Assembly (NCBI GenBank): GCA_036925085.1
Contig: JAUPFP010000004.1
Coordinates: 1-64,000, forward strand
Direction of reading: 5' to 3'
DNA from: Brachycybe producta
Taxonomy: Eukaryota > Arthropoda > Diplopoda > Playtdesmida > Andrognathidae
DNA: 64,000 bases
Shown: positions 11,000 to 23,137 of the stretch, piece after piece
Position numbering within the stretch: position 1 is the first letter of the stretch
Layout of the letters: each line of letters starts with the position of its first letter
Notes under the pieces: model-generated
Databases searched by the model: none
Told to the model about the DNA's origin: nothing
The model's input: the letters and a program-made list of their open reading frames with translations, nothing else
Translations under genes and position numbers: made by a program

Positions 11000-13350
11000 C
11001 ATTCATTTCTGATATAAAAAAATGCCATGCAAGTCTTCTTCCTTTTCTTTGTTTATATAAAACCTAAGTAAGCTAGAGAATGGACTTGTGGGATATTGTT
11101 AAAGTAACTTAAGTTACTTGCTGATCAACTTAACTTCTTCCCAAGTAGACAAATTTTTCAAAATCTACTTTTAAAAAGACTATTTTTTTCCACACTTCGA
11201 ATATTAATTAAAACACACAAATTAAAAACAAGTTTCAGAAATAAATCTCATAGTCATTTATAATTCCATAGAAAAATTATTAATAATAATTAATCTGAAA
11301 TTCTAAATAAAGACAAAAAAAAAACTTTTACAACTCAATTTATAGAATTAAATAATAAAAAAAGTCCCTAATTTTTTCTCAATTTTTCCTCATTAAAAAG
11401 ACTTTGTGGATCATCATCCCCCTTTCAGATCAAATTCTGTCTCTGTAATTTTTTGGCTGATAGTAAATTTCTACTATCATTAATTATTAGATCTCTCTTG
11501 ATAGTATCTTTTATTTTTTTGAGAGTTAACTCTCTAAAAAAAAAGTGGACTTCAAGTACATTTGTTTTACACTTTTTAGATTTCTAATTAGCTCAAATTA
11601 AAACACGACTAAGAAAGAAAAAAAGACCCAAGTTTTATTGGGTTCATAAAAAAAAAATATGAAAACAACGAAAATTCTTATAGTTGTTTTATAAAATATA
11701 TCATGAATAACACAAAAATAATCTAACTGTTAATTAACTAAATACTTATTCAAGATTTTTTCTCCAAATAGTTAATTAAACCCTTTGCTCCTTTCTCTCT
11801 CCCCGTCCTCCTCCTCCTTTCCCTTTTCAAATCTGATTAACGTTAGAAATTCTAATTTTTTCCGTTAACTAAACTGAAAAAAAAAGTTACATTAATTATA
11901 TTTACAGGGTGGTTAAGAAACAAACAAAAAAACGTCAATTTTTCATTTCATTAAATGTGTAAATTAATTAATTAATTGATCACAATTTCCCTTTTTTAAT
12001 TTTTTTTTTGATCAACTTCATTTTTTCTGTCTTCCAATTCCGCTTTTAATTTTTCTGTTTTATTTATTATTTTAATTTTCAATTTTTATTGTGAATATTG
12101 TAAATTAGACAAAATAATCGAAAAAAAAAATCTCTCGAAGAATTGTTTCTTGTTTTGTTTTTTATGTAAATATAAACATTATTTATTAACTTAACTGTAA
12201 TTAATCCTCAGCTCACAAATTAATGAGGATGTTCAGTTTTTGTGTTTTGATTTTTTTGGGGAGAGTTTTGTTTTACATTTTTTTAAAAAAAATTAATTTA
12301 AATATTTCATTATTTAATATCTCTTTTTTCACTCTCTCTTCATCTCTTATTTCAATTGTAAATTGTAATTGTAAAAAAAAAAAAATTCTACAAGAAAAAC
12401 CCGATGAAAATAAATTTTGTTTTCTAAAGATAATTAGTAATTAATAAGAGAAAATTCTACAATACAAAAATCTAAAATATGAAATAATATCTCGGATAGA
12501 GAGAGAGAGAGAGAGAGAGAAAAGAACACAAAAGAGAGAAAAATGATCTTTAAATTCATCTTTTTTTTATATACATAAATTAACATAATTAAAAACTTCT
12601 GTGCATTTATAATTAATAATAACGATAATGATGACATATGTATAACGAATTAGCTTTGTATTTCTCTCATTCTCCAAACCTCCTTCTCCTCCCACCCCCA
12701 CACTTATTAACCCCCACTCCCACCCCTTCTTAATTAAAAATGCTGTATATATTAAAATGCCTCATAGAAATTCCCTGACACCCCCCCAACCCCCCTCCTT
12801 TCCTTAAATCCAATCACACCCCACCCCTAAAATATGAATAAGAGAAAAAAGATTATAAGAAACAAAAAAAAAATCAACTTGTTATGATGATATGCGTTTG
12901 TATCGATATATCGATCTAACTCTTTTGTATCGATACGTAGCGACACTATCGATGTATCGATACGACCGTGTGTGGAACCTCGTTAAATTAATTAAATGCA
13001 TATAAAATATACATAATTATAAATATAAATATAATATTATATAAATATAGTCTAGAGTATAGGTAATTAATTAAGATAAAAATTATTATAGGACTGCCTC
13101 TTTAGATTTTTATCAACAATTATTATTATTATTAATATTAATATTATTATTAAATATTTGTTTTTTTGTTTTTTCTTCTGTTGTTTCATTCGTTAATTAA
13201 TGAATTATCGCTATTATTATATAAAAAAAAATACTGAGAAAAAAAAAAGATGAAGAAGAAAAGAAGAAGAAAAAACGACCAATTAATTATTAATCATATC
13301 CTTTCTTCTCCAAGTGTGCCTCAATAAAATTCAAATAAAACCTTAAAAAA
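11000..13350. other. Gene-free AT-rich low-complexity region
   Basis: Extremely AT-rich, with long A and T runs, TTAATTAA-like blocks, a (GA)n tract at about 12497-12521 and pyrimidine-rich stretches near 11790 and 12670-12830. No convincing exon on either strand. Confidence 0.7.
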
Positions 13351-13359
13351 TACATAGAT

Positions 13360-13511
13360 TTTTCTTTATTTCTACGTTTTTTTTTTAATTATTATTATTA
13401 TTATTTTTATCTCATTTTAGGGCCCTTGTGATATACGGATCGCTTTTTCCACTACAAAATGAAGTCGGGTTCTCGCTTAAATCGAAGTCAGCAGTGTGAT
13501 GTCACGTTCAT

Positions 13512-13608
<97 letters not shown>

Positions 13609-13790
13609 TAAAATACACCGTTGAATTAATCGATGAATAAAGGAATGTGTGGAAAGTTTTGCACTTACGTTGATTATTATTCATTGGGCAGTGTTGGAAT
13701 AAATTACTTTCATTTTGCTTAGAAAACATGACAATATAAAGAAACAACAAATTTTACCTTTAGAAATCATATTTTCGTAACTTTTCCGCA
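13360..13790 (-). other. Possible small spliced minus-strand transcript
   Basis: Reading the minus strand from a compact promoter (13800-13920), an ATG at about 13728 opens MFSKQNESNLFQHCP and MNNNQ, ending at a strong donor GTAAGTGC near 13670. Joining to an acceptor TTTAAG near 13463 would give a stop after REPDFIL, about 27 residues in all. An AATAAA lies at about 13365 on this strand. The (TA)n tract would be in the intron. It could equally be a non-coding RNA or nothing. Confidence 0.25.
13515..13604. repeat. (TA)n microsatellite, about 45 units
   Basis: Uninterrupted TA dinucleotides over about 90 bp. Confidence 0.95.
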
Positions 13791-13799
13791 CTTAAAAAC

Positions 13800-13918
13800 T
13801 TAAATTTTCACTTATAAAAACGCGACTAAACGGACAACGGACACAACCCTCAGATTTCCGCGCCAAATAAATGCAAAGAAAGGTTTTCAGCCAATCAAAT
13901 GAAATCTTGATGACGTCA
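13800..13918 (-). promoter_or_regulatory. Candidate promoter: E2F site, CCAAT box, CRE
   Basis: TTTCCGCGCCAAA (13855-13867) matches the E2F consensus. CCAAT is at 13891 and the palindromic CRE TGACGTCA at 13911-13918. A TTATAAG is at about 13812 and reads as a TATA-like box for minus-strand transcription. The block is less AT-rich than both sides. The transcript it might drive is uncertain. Confidence 0.45.
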
Positions 13919-14405
13919 TGCCACTGTGACTAAATTCCATTTAAGAAACAGATATTTATTCGTGTTCATTTATCAATGAACTATTATTAAAAGAAACAAG
14001 GCAAATATCTGTTTCTTTTTATTTCGATCTCCAACAGCACACACATTCAATAAAAATTAATTTTATAAATTTTATAATTTTATAAAAAAAAGTTGTATAA
14101 AACTGTGTAATTATTATAACATTATAATAATTACACAGTTTTATAGAACTTTTTTTAAAAAATATTCTTACCTTTCTTCAAATATAAATCTATATGACGT
14201 CATGTGAAGGCGAATAATTTCTAATAAGAAACTGTTTTTTATTCGCCTTCGTTTTTGAATAAGCTATGATTAATACAAATGCAGCAAATATCTGTTTCTT
14301 ATTTTGATAACCAACAACAAAACAAATTCAATAAAAATTAATTTCTTAAAATTTTATTATAATTATAATTATAATAATTATATTTTATTAACTGCACAAT
14401 TTTTT
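13908..14405. repeat. Diverged tandem duplication, unit about 285 bp
   Basis: The order ATGACGTCATG, AAGAAAC, TATTCG, CAAATATCTGTTTCTT, CCAACA, TTCAATAAAAATTAATTT occurs from about 13910 and again from about 14193. Each copy starts at a CRE palindrome. Confidence 0.65.
14083..14158. repeat. Long hairpin
   Basis: AAAACTGTGTAATTATTATA and TATAATAATTACACAGTTTT form a perfect stem with a short loop, extended by AAAAAAAGTTGTAT against ATAGAACTTTTTTT with one mismatch. Confidence 0.8.
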
Positions 14406-14543
14406 TTAAATAAATGTCATTTTTACAAATAAAACCCATGGCCCTCTTCTCATACAGTTAGAAGAATACAAACATTTAAAAATCGATTTAAAAAATATAA
14501 GAATAAAACATGAACAGCAATAGAAAATATGTTAATTTATACC

Positions 14544-17500
14544 TTAAATAGATGCATGACAAAGTGGACACGTCTTTCTAGAAGTCATTTCTTGAACGCC
14601 GGCACACCGTTTACAACGATGACACGTCCACCGTCCAGTTGATTCTAGAAGAGGTCGTCCCGTGGCCGTACAGATAGGATACTTACTATTGCAGCTCGGA
14701 CAAAAGTTACACCTCGAAAACAAAAACATATCCATAATTCTATTTCAACAAATACTTTAAAAATAAAACAAGCGTTACTTAGAAAAATAATAATTTAATA
14801 AACTCTTACCAGTCTGGCATTTTACCGTTACAAGTTGGACACTCAACTTGACTGACTCGAGAGTCCCTCGGACTGTGCCTGAGAAAAAGAACATCGTCGA
14901 TGACAGAAACTCGTAACTGTGAATTTGTAGTTTGTTTCCGAACTCGTAAAATAAATAAATATACCTTATGAATAACTCCATTGCCAGATTCTCGTACATT
15001 TCACGTCTATCACTGGAAATGTTGTCCAGAGATTCTAATTTGATGAATGCTTTCGAACAAGTTCCGAAAGATCGGTTCGCACAACACGTTAATGCTTGTG
15101 AATTTAAAGAAAAAAAATTTAACTACACAAATGCTATTGAAATACACCCTTTTAAAATGATTAATAAATAACCTAGAAGAAGATAAATCTCTTCAGGGTC
15201 GAGAATATTTTCGTAGTCTTGTAAATGCAGGGCAGTTTTCATAGCTGCATCCATATAACCTTTAAAAACATGAATAAAGTAAAACCTTGTCGTATAAGCC
15301 CCAAATTAAAGATGAAAACTGAGCTCCCTGGACATGATTACGATAAAGAACTTTTTTATCAATCATTTACAATAAAAAAGAGGATTTTAGTAGGTTGAAA
15401 TTCTGATTAAATGGTTCAATTAAAGAAAAAAAAGTGTCCTTCTTGAATTTGCGCATAAAACGCTTAGGTATTTTGCTACTAAGACCCCCTTTTTTAGAGG
15501 CATTTTCATGGCATTTCAACACTTTATGAATTTCTGAGACCAATCAAGACTTCTTGAGGCTTTTTCTGAGCAATTCAAAACAAGTACGCCAATTCTTTCG
15601 ATGAATTTGTGGCTATTTTGTACGAAACGTTGTCGTTTTATAGAACGACCTATGTTACGCCGTGTTACAGCAAATTAGTAATAATCACCTTCGTACAGTT
15701 GCCTCTGAGCTAACAAATAAAAATGATACGCTTCTGCTCCCTGCCAAGAACTATCTAAGAGTTTATCTCCCGATGCCGAAGAAGCAACTAGAGATTCTTC
15801 CTCGAGAAGACTTGAAATCATCGACGATATCTTTTGTTGTTTGTTCGAACTCTGTGTTTTCTGACTCTGTCGATAATCTTCGACGAGAAGTCCGGCAAGA
15901 ACGTACAGTTTCTTCATATACAGAGGAGATGCTTTCTTCTCACTCTCTTCTTTTGCAATCTTTTAATTTCCAATTATAAAAATATTAATAATTAAGACAA
16001 GTTTAAAGATTTTGACCATATTTGTCCGTTCGTACTTTGTAAAGTAGATTAGTTGCATCAATATATCCGCCAGCTTTATGATACAGTTCAACCGCAGTTA
16101 GAACTTTATTCTTCTCGAGTAGATGTTTCGAATACTTTGCAATGAGCGGTTCGATCTCGCGAATCTTGTGCCTTTCGGCCAACTCAACGGCTTTGCTCCA
16201 GTTGTGCAATGTTATGCAACAGTCGATAGCAGCTTTTACATTGTTATCCTAATAAAACAAAAGAACGAGTTTGAAAAGAACTAGAAACGCGGTCGAAAAA
16301 TGCCCGATTCGATTTCTCACTTTAATAAAAATGGCAACAGCTTGTTCGCACATTCCTAAAGTAGCAAACATTTCCGCAATCTCCTGCGAATCGTAACAAA
16401 ATCTAACACATCAAAAACAAATTTCTCGCCTTTATAAATTTATTTCAAACAAGAGTCCTTACGGATAATAACTTGTTCCCTTCTGGTAAACAATTTGCAA
16501 GCTGCTCCAGACTCGTATAATCTTCTAAAGCGTAGTAACACTCGGCTAATCGATCCTGATTGCTACTTTGTTCGTAATATTTAACGGCCGATTCCCTTTA
16601 ACCCACAAAACACTTTAAAACAAATAAAATTGCACGATTTAAACAAAAAAAAGTAGTTTACCACTTCTGTCTATCTGCAAAGTAATCCCCGATAGCATTC
16701 CAAGCTTCTTCCAAGAGAGCATCGTCTCCAGATGTAGAACCACTTTTTAAAAGCTGAACGACACGAAACCAATCTCCGAGTTTACGACGAAGAGAAATAG
16801 CCAGATCCCTATGAAAGATAAAAACAAAAAAAAATCAGCTACGTATTAGCCAACAGTTTCTCTTATGTGAACAAACCTCCGATCGTTCTCCAAATAGATT
16901 TTTTCAGCATCGTCAAACTTATGAAAATATGCAGCGACTTCGGCCTTCCTGAGTTCCTCGTTCTAACGTTAAAACGTAACAGTCAACATGGATGCAAAAA
17001 ATTACGAATACAATAAAATCGTTACTTGTATATTATAAAGGCCTTTAACGAACGCAATACCCGGCAAGTCTTTGCATTTGACCATAGCCGTTTCGGCCAC
17101 TTTTAAATCCATCTTTCCCAATGCAGCTTCAGCTAACAAACGCCTACGACAAGAAGTTATTTAATTACGAACAAAGAACGGCTACAAGAATATTTGACTA
17201 AAACCAAAGTCGTGGATGAGGATTATCTTCAATAAACGACATCACATCACCGATTCCGACTTTTCCTAGAAGTTCTCTCGTGTCTCTTAAAGACTAGATG
17301 AATCATAAAAATCAAGTCAGAATCATCCTGTTCGAACAATTGGCAAGTGAAACCAAGGGCGGACTGGCCAAATGGGTATTTTCCTGATGGACCGATTAGT
17401 TTGAGTGCCGAAAGTTTTCATTACAGAGCCCCATTTCATGATGAAACGTGATAAAAATTAAAAAAGTACGCAAGAAATTGAACATAAAACTAATGTTTTT

Positions 17501-20500
17501 TTACACATTTTTGTGGAGAAAAAAGTAGAAACACAATTCAGAAAGAAAAATAATTCCGCACTTTTTTAGATTTATTTTATTTGCGAGCAATTTTGAAGAA
17601 AAAACTACGCTCACATTTAAAGAGAGTGGATTCTATGCATTTTTAGATTTCCTTAGGGCCAAGGCAAATAATAATATAATTTTTTTCCGAGCCTTTTTTC
17701 TCCCAGTCCGCCCCGAGTGAAACAAAACATTCTTAATCACTTTAACTTCCATGTCGACCATCATTTGAGGATTAGGATTGTCTGGAGTTCTCAAAACATC
17801 GTCAAGAAGAACAGTTTTCACCTGAAGATCTTCAAACAAACAAACATATCCATTGCATGTGGTCGGTTCCTATGTAAACAAAACGCTTGAGACATAAACG
17901 AACAAAAGTTACTTTCGATTAGACTTGGCTGCTACACTAACTTCGGGATCTCCGTTGCGAAACACGTACATTCGAGTTTTCTCCATCAATACAAACAATT
18001 CCGAATTATCCTAAAAATAAAACGAATATTGTTCTATGAAGGTTGGAGGATGAAGGATTGTTCTTTGGCTATCACAACTTACGAGCGACCACTTTATCTC
18101 CCATACGTCCTTTTTATCCAAACGTTGGACCGTAGTTGCATCGTTGTTCAACGTATCGTTCTTATTTGTGGCGAGTTCGACTAGTAGCACGCTGCCTGAA
18201 CTATCGATAACGCAAGCTCGTCTGAAAAGGTAACACTCTTGCTAATGTCAATCTGAACTTCAACACTTACTCTGCATTTAAGTTGTTTACAAAGTGTAAA
18301 CGCCAGTTTAACTTTGGTTATCCTGTCTTTCAACAGCAAAATTAAAAGAAACTTGAAAGTGTTTTAGAAACTAGACGGGTAGCTCAACCTCTTAAAAGGG
18401 TATTTTCATGTTAACATCTTTTAAAATAAACTTTGTACATCAGTTTTAAAATGATTCAATTTTAAACAGATGAATATTTTTTTAACATTTTTGTCTATAG
18501 AAAGTTTTTTTATTTTAAAAGATATCAAACATAAGAATACTATTAAGTGATTCAGCAACTGTTATAGTTTCTAACACACTTTCAAATTCTTCTTTGTGTT
18601 GCTCTTCTGAAACGCATAATAACCAGAGTTCGAAAGTCAGTTGATCATAAAACAATCTAAAAATACTACTTTTAAGAGAAGTGGCCAAGTTAGCCAACTG
18701 TAACTGTATTTCTGACTATTTTCTATTTCTATCAAACACAGTTTTTTTCGAATTCAACCTTATTATAAGAATTCAACATACGTTGACACGCAGTTGATTT
18801 CGATTCGATGTGGTTGGCACGATAAATTATAACTAGTCATCCAAGTGAAATTAGGCAATGAATATTGATATACGGCTCCAGAGTCTCTCGCCTTTCAAGT
18901 AAAAATTAAACAAAATTTTAAGAAAAAATCTATTCCACTAACAAAGATCTTAATATCTAAACTTTACAACAAGAGCAATCTTTTCCGATACACAGATACA
19001 AGCAATCGGATCCGTGATCAGCTGTAAAAACAAAGTATAATGAGAGACAAAATAAATACAAAATTCCAAGTTTAAAGTTACTTCTTTTAAATGCGACATT
19101 CCATTCGAGTGATTCGAAGAGATTTCATCAATATGATAAATTCTAAACATATCGAAAAAAAAACATTTTTATTAAGAAACCTTTCATTTTTCACTTCAAA
19201 TTGATTTGCAGAGCAAACAATACAACCTTTCAATCATGTCGTCCGTCATCGTAGTTGTCACATTCAGAAATGACTTTGCGTGTGGAGTGCTATACGGCCA
19301 CAGCAACACGTGACTCTGTGATGCGGCGAGAACGTAACCAGACGACATGCTAAGAAACTTAGGAAACAAGTTGACATATTTGGAATCGACGGGAGTACCA
19401 AATGTATTACAAATGACCAACGCATATTGCTATAAGCCGAGGGGAAAAAACAAAATTAAGTAATATAAATAAAGTATTAATTAAGACATGTTCGAATCTT
19501 TTTATCTCTATACTTGGTCAGTGTCTTCTTCTGATTTGGTGGACAGAACACAATATTCTGGTCCGGCTGCGATTGCAACCAAATGTTTAACGTACTTGAT
19601 GCAACGCTAAATTGAGACATTTTATAAAAAAAAAAAGAAAACAACATCGGGAAATTTCGTTTTTTGCTTTTACTTCGTTGTTTTTCGTATCCCAAAAAGC
19701 AACACAGACGTCTGATCGATCGGCTTTTGTGAATGCGTAAACGACAGTGTTGGAAAAATAACACCACTTTGAATATAAAAAAAAGAATAAAATGAAAAAT
19801 GTCAAATTATCTGTGGTCTCTCCATCTATTTCTCCCTATCTCTCTCATTCTCCCATTCTTTCTCTCCCTTTCTCTCTCTTACGCTCTCCCTTCCTTTCTT
19901 TCTCTCGTTTCTGACTCGTAAATTCGAACGAGAAATAAAATATAAAAGACCTTGTAATCAGGACGAACATTTGCAAAATATATAAAATGATCGATCGCAA
20001 GAGCGAGACGCAAACCAGCACCGTCCCAAGAACAGCCGACAATTTGTTTCCCAGGAACCTTCAATGTTCGAAGATGCTACCAAAGAAATGACAAATGAAA
20101 TTCCAGACTAAAAATTTATATTTTTACAAAAGCGCGTTTCACTTTTTTCAACTCGAAAAAGACCTCCAAAAGCTAAACCAATTCATAAATCATGATTCAT
20201 GAATCAAAACTTAGTTACAGCATTGGCTCGTACCAGCCGTGCCTAAAGTTAAAGAGCCCCAATTTAGGAATCAAAAATAGAAACAACGAAACGGACTCTT
20301 ACATCACCATGTGGCGAATAGAACTGAATGACATTGCACTCTTTGCTAACACTCCCTTCGTTAAATCTAGCAACTCCGGCCAATGCAAGAATGGTTCCGT
20401 CGTTGTTCCACTGGATGCTAACGGCATCTACATCGCCACCATCAACAAGTACAGGTTCTGTGAGGGAGAAATCAGTCTAATTAGTTCCGAGCTTATAGCT

Positions 20501-22211
20501 TCTACATTTTATAAGATAAAATTAACCGTTATCATTTTCGTCCTTCATGATTTGCATCCGTCCATTCGAATAACAAATTGCTAGAGTAGGACACTCAGGT
20601 TCGGCATAGCCACCTTTACCGTTATACCATTCGATTCCAACGATTCGAAACGACGAACTTGTTTGTTGAAGGCACTTTATATCCACCTGACCCTATAATA
20701 ATAACAAATTGCAAACGGCTCAGTCGAGTTAAATGGATTGTTGACCTAACCTTCACGAGAACCGACCAAAATGACATTAAAATGATAAAGAAATTGAAAG
20801 TGTTTAGAAAGTAGAAGGGTAGCTGAATCACTTCATAATATTTTCATGTTGATATCTTTCAAAATAAACTTTTTAAAAAATATTAACGTTATTTTTCAAA
20901 CATGAAAAAGTTTATTTTAAAAGATAACATGAAAATATATTTAAGTTATTGAGTTATCTTCTAGTTTCTAAAACACTTTCAAGTCTCTCTTTATTTTGCT
21001 CCCAGAAACAGAATAAACCAGAGTTAAGAGGCGTTTACAATTTATAACCACCTTAACTAAGTTATAATTTAATTAATAATTTAAATTAACCTTTTTAAAA
21101 AAAAAAAAAAAAAAACAATTAAACATCCTGAATTTACCATTTGGTTTCCTGTATTATCAAAAACAAAAACATCTCCATTTTGAATTCCGAACAATAAATA
21201 ACGGCCATCGGGCGACCACTGCAACACCGAATTCCACCATTAAGATAACGAAAAGTAAATTTAACGAGAAAACTATAGACCTCCACGTTGGTTAGAGCCA
21301 TTGACTTCAAGTCACGACCCCAGATGCGGTTTCCATCGACCGAACCAACGATCACAGCTCCTAACAGAAAAATTTAACAAAGTTACCATCGTCAAAATAC
21401 TCTTAAAACTACCACAGTTACCATCCTGATACACAATGCATATCTTCTGCCCATCTGCATTCCATTTCATGTCACTCACAACCGATTTGTTACGATTATT
21501 GATCATCTCTTCATACCAAGAACCTTATTTTTTTAACAGAACAAAAAGCTTAAGTTTCGATAAAAAAAATCGGAATCGTTTTGTACGGTCTGAACAGACC
21601 TTTCGAAAGTACCCATACGATAATGAGACCATACTGATCGCTAGATGTTAATTTCTGCTGAGATCCTTCATTCCATGTCACAACTTTGACAGCACCTACA
21701 ACCACAATAGAACAAAATAAATTTTCATCCGACCGGACCAACTCTGAACATTCGTGATAAAATAAGTAAAATACTCGAATGTCCTTCTAATGTCTGGTTC
21801 ATCGAGAGATTACTCGAAGCTCCAGAACTACTTGCAACATTTGTAACTGTCCCTAAAACAAGAAACCAGCGTTTAAAAGTCTAACTTTCAGGACTTTTTT
21901 TATCCACTTTTTAGTGATTTACCCGATTCCAACTTAAGCACTTTAAGTAAACCATCATCTCCTCCACAAGCAATATAACCCTGACCTTTATTCCACGATA
22001 TACAGTGTAATACCGTATTATTTGGAATAGCAATCTACAGAAAAACAAGTCAATATCAGCAATGTAAACAAACGGTAACCATAGCAACACAATCAAAACT
22101 GAGTGATTTTTTTACGGTTTATAGTGAAAAATTATCCGTTTTATTAACAGATATTAATAAAAATGCGTTCGTCAAACTTCTATTTACCTTTTTACTGAGA
22201 TAAACAAACAT
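14544..22211 (-). CDS. WDR35: WDR35 / IFT121, intraflagellar transport A subunit
   Basis: WDR35 is a subunit of the IFT-A complex for retrograde ciliary transport and ciliary membrane cargo entry. The gene is complete. Exon 1 (22188-22211) encodes MFVYLSKK; exon 2 (21923-22034) [11 protein letters not shown]; exon 3 21775-21852; exon 4 21600-21695 ([13 protein letters not shown]); exon 5 21422-21523 ([20 protein letters not shown]); then [37 protein letters not shown] and so on. WD40 repeats occupy the N-terminal half. A TPR-like solenoid follows ([43 protein letters not shown]). The C-terminus has a zinc-ribbon-like Cys set ([23 protein letters not shown]) before stop TAA at 14544. Family A MITEs and a hAT MITE sit in its introns, not in exons. 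The start agrees exactly with the vertebrate N-terminus. Exons inferred by hand; roughly 25. Confidence 0.95.
17354..17715. mobile_element. hAT MITE with perfect 8-bp duplication
   Basis: 362 bp in a WDR35 intron. Ends CAAGGGCGGACTGG and CCAGTCCGCCCCG, flanked by AGTGAAAC at 17346-17353 and 17716-17723. The CAGGGGCGGACTGG-type end is widespread among animal hAT MITEs. A degenerate fragment with the same end lies near 3760. Confidence 0.85.
18275..18660. mobile_element. Family A MITE in a WDR35 intron
   Basis: Both arms present (GTCTTTCA, TTTTAGAAACTAGAC, and the reverse complement with CACACTTTCAAATTC). It fills most of an intron between two WD-region exons. Confidence 0.8.
20785..21058. mobile_element. 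Family A MITE in a WDR35 intron
   Basis: Left arm truncated to GAAAGTGTTTAGAAAGTAG. Right arm complete to the terminal TAACCACCTTAA. Confidence 0.8.
22075..22088. promoter_or_regulatory. RFX X-box in WDR35 intron 1
   Basis: GTAACCATAGCAAC fits the 14-bp X-box GTHNYYATRRNAAC at every position. X-boxes bound by RFX factors regulate ciliary genes, including IFT genes, across animals. This one lies in the first intron, 121-136 bp downstream of the ATG. Confidence 0.75.
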
Positions 22212-22254
22212 TATAAGTTATTTTACTTTAATTTTCTTGTTTGAAATTACAGAA

Positions 22255-22345
22255 ATGTCACATTTCAGATGTTGGCGGCCATGTTTCTTGATAGAGCCGA
22301 CAGCTACCTCATCACTCATTGGTTGTTTATGTTTGACGTCATCTG
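22255..22345 (-). promoter_or_regulatory. Probable WDR35 core promoter
   Basis: On the minus strand a CRE (TGACGTCA, 22334-22341), a CCAAT box (AACCAATGAG, about 22318) and a YY1-like ACATGGCCGCC (about 22273) precede the ATG at 22211. No TATA box. Transcription start probably near 22270 (inference). Confidence 0.55.
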
Positions 22346-22749
22346 GACTATAAATGAAACATCTTCATGTCAACACTTACTATGAAAGTCTATGAGAAGA
22401 ACGTCCAAAATAATAATTAAACCAAAAGAAAAATTAAATAACTTTTTTACTATTTAAAGTAGAAACAAAATTAAAAAAAAACATAAAAAAGATGACGTTT
22501 ACAAGTTTTTTTATACGAAAACATTTTAATTTAACTTTGTTTACAATATCAATTCAATTTTTTAATTGGGTAAATTCGTTCAAAATTATTTTCTCAGCGT
22601 TTTTGATGAAATTTTCATAAGAAATCATTTTTAAAATGAAATATAAATTGTTTATTTGATTGACTGTTTTGAAATTTCGAAAAAAAAATTTTAAAAATTT
22701 GCCTTAATGTTTTAAGTCATTTTAAATTGTTTTGTATCAAGATTTTCTT

Positions 22750-23035
22750 TACATTTTTAGGTTGACTTCTACACTGACCACTTCGTGGCGCCACAAAGTG
22801 GTTGACGCGGTTCCACCACTGAAAACATTGACATACTTTCAGTGCGAGCCACTGACCATAGCCTCCTTATATAGAGATATCTATATAAGGAGGCTATGCA
22901 CTGACATAACGTTGATAATCACTGCGATAAAAAAGGTATAGTGATCGCCACTTGTGGCAAAGACTCAACCATTCATTGCCATTGGTACTGTGGTATAAAA
23001 CCGGTGACGGTGGCTCGCTTTACCACCGCCTATGT
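22750..23035. repeat. GC-richer stretch of inverted repeats between WDR35 and the cyclase
   Basis: Contains paired blocks such as CCACTTCGTGGCGCCACAAAG, CACTGA/TCAGTG and AGTGATCGCCAC, distinct from the AT-rich flanks. It includes the hairpin at 22857-22898. No ORF of note. A transposon remnant is likely. Confidence 0.5.
22857..22898. repeat. 42-bp hairpin flanked by a 7-bp direct repeat
   Basis: Perfect 18-bp arms CATAGCCTCCTTATATAG and CTATATAAGGAGGCTATG around AGATAT, flanked by CACTGAC at 22850-22856 and 22899-22905. Confidence 0.9.
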
Positions 23036-23137
23036 TTAATAAAAATGATTATTTTCTCACAATTTTGTCAATTGTTCTTTGTGTATCTGAATCGATAATT
23101 AAATTAAAAATGAATGAATGAAATAAAGAGATTTTTT

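Noticed and set aside
13508..13620. Reverse-strand Tyr-Ile repeat peptide
   Set aside because: Translation of the (TA)n tract.
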